DNA of 64,000 nucleotides from positions 1 through 64,000 of the forward strand of contig NZ_JAVKCA010000002.1 in the NCBI RefSeq assembly GCF_040222955.1, read 5' to 3'. A program made the translations under genes and the position numbers. Of this stretch, positions 35,314 through 43,304 are shown piece by piece. Origin of the DNA: Marinoscillum sp040222955. GTDB lineage: Bacteria > Bacteroidota > Bacteroidia > Cytophagales > Cyclobacteriaceae. Under the pieces are notes generated by a model. That model searched no databases, was not told the origin of the DNA, and worked only from the letters and a program-made list of their open reading frames with translations. Positions within the stretch are counted from its first letter, which is position 1; every line of letters begins with the position of its first letter.

Positions 35314-35468
35314 TTTTCTTTGCTTGCCCCGAGCCGCGTAGGTCGGGCCGCGTAGGCAAAGAAAACAATTATTTAAATGTCAGAAGGCACCAACCTAGCC
35401 GGTCGCACACAAAAAATCATTTTGACTCAGTGTTTGGTTTTTTTGAAAATTGTTGGAGTCAAAATGAT
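35314..35468. repeat. Inverted-repeat noncoding element
   Basis: Two nested structures in a 560-bp gene-free stretch: ttttctttgc (35314-35323) pairs with gcaaagaaaa (35356-35365), with two direct ccgcgtagg repeats inside, and atcattttgactc (35416-35428) pairs perfectly with gagtcaaaatgat (35456-35468). It looks like a relic of a mobile element or a REP-like unit. No coding sequence is supported in 35130-35637. Confidence 0.55.
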
Positions 35469-35637
35469 TCACACTTGCCCCGGCCGGGCAAGGCTTGGAT
35501 GTCCCGCCCGCCTTTACGTCCTTACTTTTCTGAATTCACAAGTGTTTTTAATCGGTTTTAACAAAATATAACTATATAGTGTTAACCCACGCAAATATTG
35601 CTTGATCCGGATTAAGACCAGATCCCTGAAATAGGAT

Positions 35638-35964
35638 CTACTCTTTGAAGGCTTTGGATAACTTATACTCTATCAGAATGAAAAGAAGAGCCAGGTAGCC
35701 CACGATGATAAAAACACTCTCCCAGCCGGTGAGTTCATCACCATCCTGAGCCAGATAAAGTAGAATTCCTAAATACATCAGGCCAAGAATAATAAGCCCC
35801 CAACCAAAAATACGGTTGGCAAAAGCGAAACGATCATGGCTCTTCAGACACCGGGTAGACCTGTAACCCAACACCCAGTTTCTGTTACGTTTGAGCAGGA
35901 GGTTCAGAATACCAGCCACAATAAAAATAATGACCAACTTATACTCCAAAGGCATTGTGTCCAT
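35638..35964 (-). CDS. SdpI/YhfL-like small membrane protein
   Basis: 108 residues from the ATG at 35964, chosen because the upstream in-frame extension is hydrophilic and lacks homology-like features. There are three predicted membrane helices (IIFIVAGILNLLL; WGLIILGLMYLGILLYL; IIVGYLALLFILIEY). GYRSTRCLKSHDRFAFANR between helices 1 and 2 is the SdpI/YhfL signature. Members include the immunity protein against the SdpC toxin in Bacillus, but most Bacteroidota copies have no known role. No toxin gene is adjacent. Confidence 0.7.
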   Translation of the reverse strand: MDTMPLEYKLVIIFIVAGILNLLLKRNRNWVLGYRSTRCLKSHDRFAFANRIFGWGLIILGLMYLGILLYLAQDGDELTGWESVFIIVGYLALLFILIEYKLSKAFKE

Positions 35965-36085
35965 AGCGGCTAAATGTAAACGATCGGACAGAACTAACCA
36001 TGGATGGTAGCTGGTAAATTTTTCAGATTGGAGCTGGCCACTGTGCCAGCATTTCAGACTGGGGTTATGATCCCTCTGCCTAAGA

Positions 36086-36121
36086 AACAAAAAAAAGGCA
36101 TTGCACGCTGTGCAATGCCTT
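36086..36121 (-). terminator. Rho-independent terminator
   Basis: Perfect 12-bp stem aaggcattgcac/gtgcaatgcctt with a 3-base loop at 36095-36121. A run of A at 36086-36096 reads as a T-tract on the minus strand. It sits just past the esterase gene and should end the GH10-esterase transcript. Confidence 0.9.
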
Positions 36122-36148
36122 AAATGGCTGTCGGGGCCCCAAGGGAAT

Positions 36149-38353
36149 CTATTTAATCAATAATCGGCTTTCAAAATTCAGATCAAGGTGCTTCAACCTG
36201 AGCAAATACAAGCCTTGTTGTAGAGGAGTATCCACAGAGAGCATTGGGCCCACATTCTTTTGAGTGGACTGATGAACCAATCTACCCTGTAGATCCAGGA
36301 TGCTGATGCTCACTTCACCATTCAAATGCGTGCCTTTGGGCAACAGGATGCTGAACTTTCCATCAGGTGATGGATTAGGAAAGACCTGTAGCGCTGCATT
36401 TGACTGGGCCGCTGTGCCTGCCTCAGGGCTGGTACGTGCTCCCCCTCCGGCACAGGTAATGTCATTTTGAGCAGGGTTATACGTAAGCGCACCGGTTACA
36501 TTATCCACACAAAAGTCAACTACTACCCCTCCTTTTGCCGTGCCACTGGTTACGAAAGTTACCACACCATCTGACCCGGTCTGTCCCGAAGCAGATTCGC
36601 TAAAAGTACCCGAGAATGTGCCACTAACGGTAGCACCTGCTACCGGATTTTCCTGATCGTCATGAATGGTCACCTGAGCTACGCCGTTTTTGTTGCCCTG
36701 GCCGGCACTCTGACTATAGGTGATCAGAGCCTGCACATGCATGCTGCTGCCACCTCCGCTGCCATCGCTTACACTCACCACTTGTGATTGTGTGCCGGTA
36801 GCTCCTCCATCATCTGTCACGGTGAGTTCCACAGTGTAGCTACCAGAGGCCGCATATGTATGACTGGAAGTTGCGCCTGTGGCTGTGTTACCATCGCCAA
36901 AATCCCAGGAATACCCCGTGATAGTGCCGTCACTGTCGGAGCTTGCCGTCCCATCGAAACTAACGGACAGATTAGTAGCACTGTAGGAAAATGAAGCCGT
37001 GGGGGCGACATTTCCACCACCTGCTCCGATGGTAAATTCAAACTCAGAAGCCTTCAGGCGATCTACAATTACTGAGCCTCCCGCCGTGGGAATACTGACC
37101 ATATTATACAAATTACCAACGCCACTATAGGAATATTGTACCCTGGCCGGGTCAGAAATCATTGAGCTGGATACTTGAATAGTGTTACCTACGATTACCG
37201 CTGTGGCACTTTTAAACTGGCCCGTAGCTCCTGCTACTTTGAAGTCTCCGGGATCCAGTCCGTCGTCCGTAAACAATCCGTTACCCACATGTTTCCAATT
37301 TAGTACCACGGTATTTCCTGTTACGAATGAGTTTTCAATATCGCGGATAGGACCTGAGTAAGTAATGTTATCTCCATAGACCAATCCTCTTGCCCCAATG
37401 GCCGTTCTAAGTCCAACCGGTTGCTTGATTGTAGGATGAAGGGATCCACCAGGCAGGTCTCTGATGACGACTAAAAAACACTCTGGCTCTGTATCAGCCA
37501 CTATAAGCTGTGCATTTCTGGCACTGTTCCATCCAGAACGATAAGCCAGCTGGATGATGCCAAAGGGAAGGCTGGACTGACCCCAGTCGGCTCTCCACTC
37601 CTGAATCATATCTCTCAGTAAAACGTCGTAATTACTACTGCCACCATTGCTCTCGCCCTGATACCATGCCACTCCCTGTACTGCAAAGGGCTGGATGGAC
37701 TTTACCATGGCGTCATAGTCTTCACCTGTGCCTCCGTTGGTATGTTGCCATGCAGAGATGGCTGTGCCATCATGAGTGGCTTGTACCAACCCGATGGGCA
37801 CATTGCCAAACCACTGAGAAAGCTCCAGACCCATCCAGTAACCTACCGCGGAAAAGCTGCCAACGGTGGCGGAATTTGACACTTGCCAGGTGGTGGTAGC
37901 CGGGCCATTTCCAGCTGTCATCCGAAAGAGTCGAATGTTGTGATTTCCAGCATCGGCGATGGTTGCAGCACTGTTGTCTGCTTTTTCCAGAGACCAGCCC
38001 ATGTTGGATTGACCACTGCATACCCACACTTCTCCCACCTGCACGCCTGTAAGCGTAACCACATCTCCTCCTGAAGAGACGGTCAGCGTGTTAAGTGATG
38101 AGTTGGCGGACATGCTGGACAGATCCACCTGCCAGTTGCCACTTCCATCGGCTACAGCTGACTTATTCTGACTTAAAAACTGAACGGAAACCGTAGCCCC
38201 CGGATTAGCCGTACCAAATACTGGTACGGTGGTGCCTCGCTGCAGCACCATGTCCGACCCGAAAATGGGAGAAACATTTAATTGTGCCATGGCCGTGCCA
38301 ACCACAACAAGTGATAAGCAGAAGGATAATATGAGCGTTCTAATTGTTTTCAT
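36149..38353 (-). CDS. SGNH/SASA-family acetyl esterase with PKD and T9SS domains
   Basis: A 734-residue secreted esterase. After a signal peptide (cleavage near AMA-Q) comes a beta-domain and a sialate-O-acetylesterase-like catalytic domain. The nucleophile is Ser116 in SGQSNMGW, YQGES lies near 234, and a His in LHPTIKQP near 300 is a candidate third residue. A PKD domain follows (about 450-530, FSYSATNLSVSFDGT; WDFGDGNTATG), then an Ig-like domain (545-645) and a T9SS tail (FPNPSPDGKFSI to ESRLLIK). In a xylan island the likely substrate is acetyl groups on xylan or xylo-oligosaccharides, as for some family members from plant-degrading bacteria. The GH10 gene lies 71 bp upstream. Confidence 0.85.
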   Translation of the reverse strand: MKTIRTLILSFCLSLVVVGTAMAQLNVSPIFGSDMVLQRGTTVPVFGTANPGATVSVQFLSQNKSAVADGSGNWQVDLSSMSANSSLNTLTVSSGGDVVTLTGVQVGEVWVCSGQSNMGWSLEKADNSAATIADAGNHNIRLFRMTAGNGPATTTWQVSNSATVGSFSAVGYWMGLELSQWFGNVPIGLVQATHDGTAISAWQHTNGGTGEDYDAMVKSIQPFAVQGVAWYQGESNGGSSNYDVLLRDMIQEWRADWGQSSLPFGIIQLAYRSGWNSARNAQLIVADTEPECFLVVIRDLPGGSLHPTIKQPVGLRTAIGARGLVYGDNITYSGPIRDIENSFVTGNTVVLNWKHVGNGLFTDDGLDPGDFKVAGATGQFKSATAVIVGNTIQVSSSMISDPARVQYSYSGVGNLYNMVSIPTAGGSVIVDRLKASEFEFTIGAGGGNVAPTASFSYSATNLSVSFDGTASSDSDGTITGYSWDFGDGNTATGATSSHTYAASGSYTVELTVTDDGGATGTQSQVVSVSDGSGGGSSMHVQALITYSQSAGQGNKNGVAQVTIHDDQENPVAGATVSGTFSGTFSESASGQTGSDGVVTFVTSGTAKGGVVVDFCVDNVTGALTYNPAQNDITCAGGGARTSPEAGTAAQSNAALQVFPNPSPDGKFSILLPKGTHLNGEVSISILDLQGRLVHQSTQKNVGPMLSVDTPLQQGLYLLRLKHLDLNFESRLLIK

Positions 38354-38424
38354 ATGAATTTTATTTGAATGTGATAAACAAAACCCGGTTCAGTACTCCG
38401 GGGAGTATGAACCGGGAGCCCTGC

Positions 38425-40401
38425 TTACTTAACCAATAGCTTGGATTCGTATCTGATCTCAGCATTTCTAAGTCTCAGCAGATACATGCCTTTTGGAAGG
38501 GAGGCATTTACATAGGTGCTAAGTAAGGTGGCATCTATTTTCTCGCTGTGTACTATTTTACCCTGTAGGTTGTAAATGGTCAAATCCAGGTATTCGCTCG
38601 AATGCACAGCTGGCAATCGTAGGGAGAATCTGCCATCCGGAGATGGGTTAGGAAATACCCTGAATGTCTCTTCAGCTTGCACGATCGGGGACTGTGGGGC
38701 AGTCCTGGCTCCGGTGGATCCGTCCTGTACTTTGATCTTATCTAAGTCCAAAGGACCGCCTGAGGGGCCATTGTCAACATACACCCGAATGGTATTGACG
38801 CCTGCGTTGAAGTCCGCAGTAAAGCCTGTGGTGGTAAACGAGCTGGAAGAAGCGAATGCAAAATTCTTACGAATTAATGCACCATTCACAGCAACAGATA
38901 GCTTCACCGTACCATCTGCAGCATAGGTAAGGTCCAGTGGGAAATTTCCGGCCTGACTGAGGTTCACAGTAATCACCACATCATCTCCTGCATTATCAAA
39001 TCCGGTCACATAACCAGTACCGCTATATCCTGACCGGGATGTGCCCACAGTGGTGCCACTGAGCGATCCGTCTTCTGCTTCGGCTGCTACTCCACTGCCG
39101 CCAGTTCCGCCACCGCTGCCACTTCCAAAATAATCATTGACCAGCCATTGAAGGGCCGGGCGCTCCACGCTCATATCCACTGCATGCACCTCCATGTTTT
39201 CAGTGCCATTCACACCACGAGCTCTCACTGTTACGTTCTGTGTAGCACCTGGAAATTGGATGTACCCGTTACAGTTCATCCATTGACTGAACGAACCTCC
39301 GCACGAATTGTCTTGCCAGACACCTGTATTCACGGACATATCTTCGGCCTGATGGGTGACACCATCAAGGATCACATAGTCGGTTTCCAGATCATTGCTA
39401 TTGTCCACATCATCATTGGTCAGGTGTACCTGTATGTCTCCTGAGCCGGTAAATGTGTAATCCTGAAACGCGGTAGAAACCGTGGTACTTCCCAGTGAAT
39501 TGATTTGTCCAAGTAAATAGGCATCGGGCTTCCAGTGCTGACCTGCGATATAGCCCCACAAAGTGACTCCTGCCACTCCCGGGTGCTCATAGAGCAGGGG
39601 AAAAAGGCTCTGGTATCTACTCAACTGTTCATTGTCATCAGCAAAATCCAATTCCAATTCGGAAATGTAAATAGGAAGCCCAGTGGCTGCCAAATCATCA
39701 AGACTGCTTAGAATGGCACTATTTTGACCATACTCCAGGCCATGTGCCTGCACCCCAATCCCGTCGATCAGATTTTGAGCCTTCAGAATGTTGATGATTT
39801 TGATATAGTCGCTTGTGGCCTTACGCTTGCCCAGTATGCCATAGTCATTAAGAATAAGTTGCGCATTTGGATTATACTGTCTTGCTTTTTGAAACGACCA
39901 AACCACCCAGTCCCAGCCGGTGGAGCCGCTTCCTCCAATGGCGTTGGCATAGGAAGGAATCACGTGGAGAGGTTCATTCACCACATCTATCATATCGGTA
40001 TTAGGATATCGGGTAGCATAAGCCTGTATCCACTCCTCCACCTCGGCAGCCTGCTCCGCTGGTGTCAGTCCGGCAATCCAGGTCGGTTCCTGCATGCCCC
40101 AGACAAAGGTGTGTTGCTTAAAAATAAATCCGCTGGCCTGAGCATGGTTGTACGCCAAATCCAAATCAGTCCAGTTCATTACATCCCGGGCTCCCTCTAC
40201 CGTGCCCCATTTACCTGAATTCTCGGGCGTAATCTGATTCCAGTAAGTGTTGAAACTCTCAGGTACCGCATTTCGGAAAATATTCCCGACGAACTTGCTC
40301 TGTCCATCGGCCATTTGTGCGTGTAATGGAGTCTGTAAAATGGGAGCCAGCATGAGTGCCAGTAATGTGAATAAGTTGACTTTAAAGTTGATTTTCTTCA
40401 T
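38425..40401 (-). CDS. GH10 endo-xylanase with nested CBM60-like domain, CBM35-like domain and T9SS tail
   Basis: 658 residues from the ATG at 40401, which gives a proper signal peptide; an upstream in-frame ATG adds 24 unlikely residues. The GH10 barrel has acid/base Glu143 (DVVNEP) and nucleophile Glu248 (ISELEL). The barrel is interrupted after WKPDAYLL (near 296) by about 110 residues with CBM60-type motifs (TNDD, DYVILDG, HQAED, NTGVWQ, CGGS, CNGYIQF). It resumes at ERPALQWLVNDYFG, the normal GH10 end. A Gly/Ser linker leads to a CBM35/CBM6-like module (about 440-571, AEAEDGSLSG to LDLDKIKV) and a T9SS domain. Two binding modules suggest action on intact plant or algal xylan. Confidence 0.9.
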   Translation of the reverse strand: MKKINFKVNLFTLLALMLAPILQTPLHAQMADGQSKFVGNIFRNAVPESFNTYWNQITPENSGKWGTVEGARDVMNWTDLDLAYNHAQASGFIFKQHTFVWGMQEPTWIAGLTPAEQAAEVEEWIQAYATRYPNTDMIDVVNEPLHVIPSYANAIGGSGSTGWDWVVWSFQKARQYNPNAQLILNDYGILGKRKATSDYIKIINILKAQNLIDGIGVQAHGLEYGQNSAILSSLDDLAATGLPIYISELELDFADDNEQLSRYQSLFPLLYEHPGVAGVTLWGYIAGQHWKPDAYLLGQINSLGSTTVSTAFQDYTFTGSGDIQVHLTNDDVDNSNDLETDYVILDGVTHQAEDMSVNTGVWQDNSCGGSFSQWMNCNGYIQFPGATQNVTVRARGVNGTENMEVHAVDMSVERPALQWLVNDYFGSGSGGGTGGSGVAAEAEDGSLSGTTVGTSRSGYSGTGYVTGFDNAGDDVVITVNLSQAGNFPLDLTYAADGTVKLSVAVNGALIRKNFAFASSSSFTTTGFTADFNAGVNTIRVYVDNGPSGGPLDLDKIKVQDGSTGARTAPQSPIVQAEETFRVFPNPSPDGRFSLRLPAVHSSEYLDLTIYNLQGKIVHSEKIDATLLSTYVNASLPKGMYLLRLRNAEIRYESKLLVK

Positions 40402-40854
40402 GTTGAATTGTGGTTGTTGGTTAAAAAATGTAATCCAATGATAAAGACACCATCCATCAGTGTCAAAAAACACACGATATCCTATTTTACTAACAATCAG
40501 ATAGTTAGATCACTTTTTACGATTAATGGAAACGTTTTCATTTTCCGAAGAGTCGGTGAATCAGCCCAACCGAATGCCTCTTTTGGTAAGAAAAACGCCA
40601 CTTCTGCACCTCACGCGCTTAACCCCTCAGAGCTGCACGATGGTATTTTTATTGCGCTTAATGCAAATAATTGATTAATAGGTAGTTATAATTATCAATT
40701 TTCAAAAAAAGCTGTTTTCAATCGATTGTTTATTGCATATTTGACAAACCGAGCGCCGTGTGATTTTTTCAACTATCGACCGGAGATTCGCCGCTCTTGA
40801 CTTATTGCATACACTGCTTCTGGCAGCATGCACCAACCTAAATATGCAACCTGA
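40402..40854. other. Divergent intergenic region
   Basis: 453 bp between the minus-strand GH10 gene and the plus-strand receptor gene. A gacac/gtgtc stem lies in the GH10 leader at 40446-40464. CATATTTG at 40736-40743 is one base from the Bacteroidota -7 consensus, about 110 bp before the receptor ATG. No gene is visible. Confidence 0.4.
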
Positions 40855-42726
40855 ATGAGAAGTACATTCTATCTGGCAATGGTCATGGTATGGGGTAATA
40901 TCCATGCACAGACTCAACTCCATTTGACCGACGAAAAGGACCATTACATAGTGCAGAAGCGCATGGATTTTCTAATTGATAGCACACAACACTTTTCCGT
41001 CACAGACCTGGCCAAAAAGCCCGAAGCCTTTCAACCCATCCTGAGAGCCGATGTGGTACCTGACCACCTGGATGATTACCTCTGGCTGAGACTCGTGGTG
41101 CAAAACCAGAGGTCTGATCACAACGAAAGCTGGTATTTTGAATCCTGGGGGTTTGATATTGATGAAATCAGCTTCTTCATCCCCATGGATAGCGGGGACT
41201 ATCAGGTGCGAAAAATGGGCTACGATCTCCCTTTCCACATGCGACCTATCTTTCACAAGAACTTCACGTTCCTCCTGGATGTACATCCAGGAGAGACCAA
41301 GACGTACTTTATCAAAATCAAACGGTCCTATCCCCTTCAATTCTCATTTCACATCAGGACCAATGAAGCCTTTATTTTTCATGCCCTCAATGAATACCTT
41401 TTCCTGGGCTTGTATTACGGGTTTCTCTTCATCATTATGTTTTTCAGCCTTTACCTCACGGTAAAGCTTCGTGATAAACTTTACGTGTACTTTTCACTGC
41501 TCATTGCCACCACCATCTGGTATTCTTTCAGCCGTGATGGTCTGGGGTTTCAGTTTCTCTGGCCATCCTTTCCGGCCATCAACTACTTCGCCAAGCAACG
41601 AATCGCTGAGTTGCTGCTGATCATAAGTACCCTGGCTTTTTCAAGCAAATTCCTGAATAATACGGGCGATTACCACCGCATCAGACTACTCACGTGGACA
41701 GCCATTGGGCTCAAATTTTGTATTTCTTTTTACGAAGAAATAGTCACTCCTATCTCATCAGACATTGGGTTCATCCTGAGTCTTGGAATACTGGGAGTGC
41801 CCTTTGTGGCCGGTTTGATCGCACAGGTTAGGAGAAATCAGTTTCTCTGGCTGAGTAACATTGCTTTTCTGTGCCTGTTTCTATCCTTTGTGCAGGTGTA
41901 CGCCAGCGACATCACCATTATCAGCAACCTGGTCATCAACTGGTACCTGTTCAATGCGGGCATTTTTCTGGAGGTTTCGTTTTTCTCCCTTTCCATCATC
42001 AGTCAGATCGTTTCATTGAGAAGGCAGAATGAGCGAGCTAACAAGGAGCGCATCATTATACTGCAGGAACACAACCGGGTGAAGGATCAACTGAATACCA
42101 GACTGGAAGCAAAGGTGGCTGAACGCACCAGAAAAATAGAAGACCTGCTGGAAGACCTGGCTGAAAAAAATGAGTTGCTGGAAGCCAACAATGTCCGACT
42201 GGAAGACCTCAATGCACAAGTTTCTGAAATGAATCAACTCCTGAGCAAGGACAACAAGAAACTACAAACAGACATTGATGAGGTGAGCCGGGCGAGGGTG
42301 CTGATGAAAGGGGTAGATTTTGAGGAATTCAAGAAAATCTTTTCCGACAAAATAGAGTGTTTCAAATTCCTGTCAGAATTAAAATGGAAAACCGGATTCA
42401 AATGCAAAAAATGTGGTTACAACAAGTATAGTGAAGGCAGAATTCCCTTTGGAAGACGTTGTAAAAACTGTAATTATGACGAGTCACCTACTACGTTTAC
42501 GCTCTTTCACAAACTCAAATTTCCTATAGAAAAGGCATTTTACATGGTCTACCTGATCAATAGAAAAGATGCTGACTATACGCTGAACGAACTCTCCGAA
42601 CTGCTGGAACTGCGGCGGGAAACATGCTGGGCATTCAAGCAGAAAATATTGACCGCCATAGAACAGTCCGATCATCACAAAGACTTAAGCGGCTGGGACA
42701 CGCTCACCCTGATCTCTTTGGAATAG
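40855..42726 (+). CDS. 7TM-DISM receptor fused to transposase-type zinc ribbon
   Basis: A 623-residue protein. Signal peptide; extracytoplasmic 7TMR-DISMED2-like beta domain (about 25-170); seven membrane helices of the 7TM-DISM type (about 180-385); coiled coil (390-480, RTRKIEDLLEDLAEKNELLE). The cytoplasmic end has four zinc-ligand cysteines, Cys517, Cys520, Cys536 and Cys539 (CKKCGYNKY...CKNCNYDES), then a helical part (FPIEKAFYMVYLINRKDAD; LSELLELRRETCWAFKQKI). That C-terminal unit closely resembles the N-terminal zinc ribbon and helices of ISXO2/IS1595-type transposases, which bind DNA. No kinase or cyclase domain is present. Inferred: a membrane receptor that binds DNA or a protein directly. 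Nearby targets are unknown. Confidence 0.85.
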   Translation: MRSTFYLAMVMVWGNIHAQTQLHLTDEKDHYIVQKRMDFLIDSTQHFSVTDLAKKPEAFQPILRADVVPDHLDDYLWLRLVVQNQRSDHNESWYFESWGFDIDEISFFIPMDSGDYQVRKMGYDLPFHMRPIFHKNFTFLLDVHPGETKTYFIKIKRSYPLQFSFHIRTNEAFIFHALNEYLFLGLYYGFLFIIMFFSLYLTVKLRDKLYVYFSLLIATTIWYSFSRDGLGFQFLWPSFPAINYFAKQRIAELLLIISTLAFSSKFLNNTGDYHRIRLLTWTAIGLKFCISFYEEIVTPISSDIGFILSLGILGVPFVAGLIAQVRRNQFLWLSNIAFLCLFLSFVQVYASDITIISNLVINWYLFNAGIFLEVSFFSLSIISQIVSLRRQNERANKERIIILQEHNRVKDQLNTRLEAKVAERTRKIEDLLEDLAEKNELLEANNVRLEDLNAQVSEMNQLLSKDNKKLQTDIDEVSRARVLMKGVDFEEFKKIFSDKIECFKFLSELKWKTGFKCKKCGYNKYSEGRIPFGRRCKNCNYDESPTTFTLFHKLKFPIEKAFYMVYLINRKDADYTLNELSELLELRRETCWAFKQKILTAIEQSDHHKDLSGWDTLTLISLE

Positions 42727-42785
42727 GGAGCATGTTCACTGTTTGCATCGGATTATTGGTAGTTAGGATATAATTCAGAAGGACG

Positions 42786-43217
42786 ATGTACGTTTGCACT
42801 TCTATGACCTTAATGACTCCCTCCCACACCTCCTACCCCTGGTTATTTCTGATCTTCGGGTTGCTATTATCGGCCTATGCGATGGCTCAGCCCACCCGAT
42901 GGGATACGCTGGAAGTGAAGGCTTCCGCCTATAATTCGGTCATCGCTCAAACCAAGCCCAACGATGCCACCACGGCCGCCTGGGGAGATCAGCTGGTACC
43001 CGGAATGAAGGTGATAGCCGTTTCCAGGGATTTAATAGCGCTGGGGCTCACGCATAACACGCAGGTGAAAATTGAGGGAATGGAAGGAATCTTTCTCGTC
43101 AAGGACAAAATGCATCCCCGCTGGACCAAAAAAATTGACATCTACATGGGTGAAGACATCCAAAAAGCCCTGATCTGGGGTGTGCGCCCCGTGAAGATTT
43201 ACTATGAAGTAAAGTAG
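42786..43217 (+). CDS. 3D-domain exported protein
   Basis: A 143-residue protein; translation may begin at Met7 or Met10. A signal or membrane segment (PWLFLIFGLLLSAYAMA) precedes a compact domain with the 3D (three-aspartate) pattern seen in MltA and YuiC-like proteins: ASAYNSV, AAWGDQL.PGMKVIAVSRDL, then GIFLVKDKMHPRW and KIDIYMGEDI. Such domains form the catalytic double-psi barrel of some lytic transglycosylases, so a cell-wall role is plausible. It is downstream of the receptor gene by about 60 bp and on the same strand. Confidence 0.78.
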   Translation: MYVCTSMTLMTPSHTSYPWLFLIFGLLLSAYAMAQPTRWDTLEVKASAYNSVIAQTKPNDATTAAWGDQLVPGMKVIAVSRDLIALGLTHNTQVKIEGMEGIFLVKDKMHPRWTKKIDIYMGEDIQKALIWGVRPVKIYYEVK

Positions 43218-43243
43218 CCCGAAATCACCACAACCGCTTCAAC

Positions 43244-43274
43244 AAAAAATGCCCCGATCCTAAATACCGGGGCA
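43244..43274 (-). terminator. Rho-independent terminator
   Basis: Stem tgccccg/cggggca at 43250-43274 with a run of A at 43244-43249, which reads as a T-tract on the minus strand. It lies 30 bp beyond the GH2 stop and should end the SusC-SusD-GH88-GH2 operon. Confidence 0.85.
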
Positions 43275-43304
43275 CCAACTATGAAGAGGATGAAAACTCA
43301 AACT

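Noticed and set aside
35377..35571. 64-codon frame in the repeat region
   Set aside because: It overlaps the inverted repeats, has no domain-like features, and its sequence is explained by the repeat structure.
40446..40464. Hairpin gacac/gtgtc in the GH10 leader as a riboswitch or terminator
   Set aside because: A five-base stem without a T-tract in the reading direction is too weak to call.
42340..42680. A separate transposase gene fragment downstream of the receptor
   Set aside because: The zinc-ribbon part is in frame with the receptor and coiled coil with no stop between, and there are no insertion-sequence ends, so it is part of the receptor.
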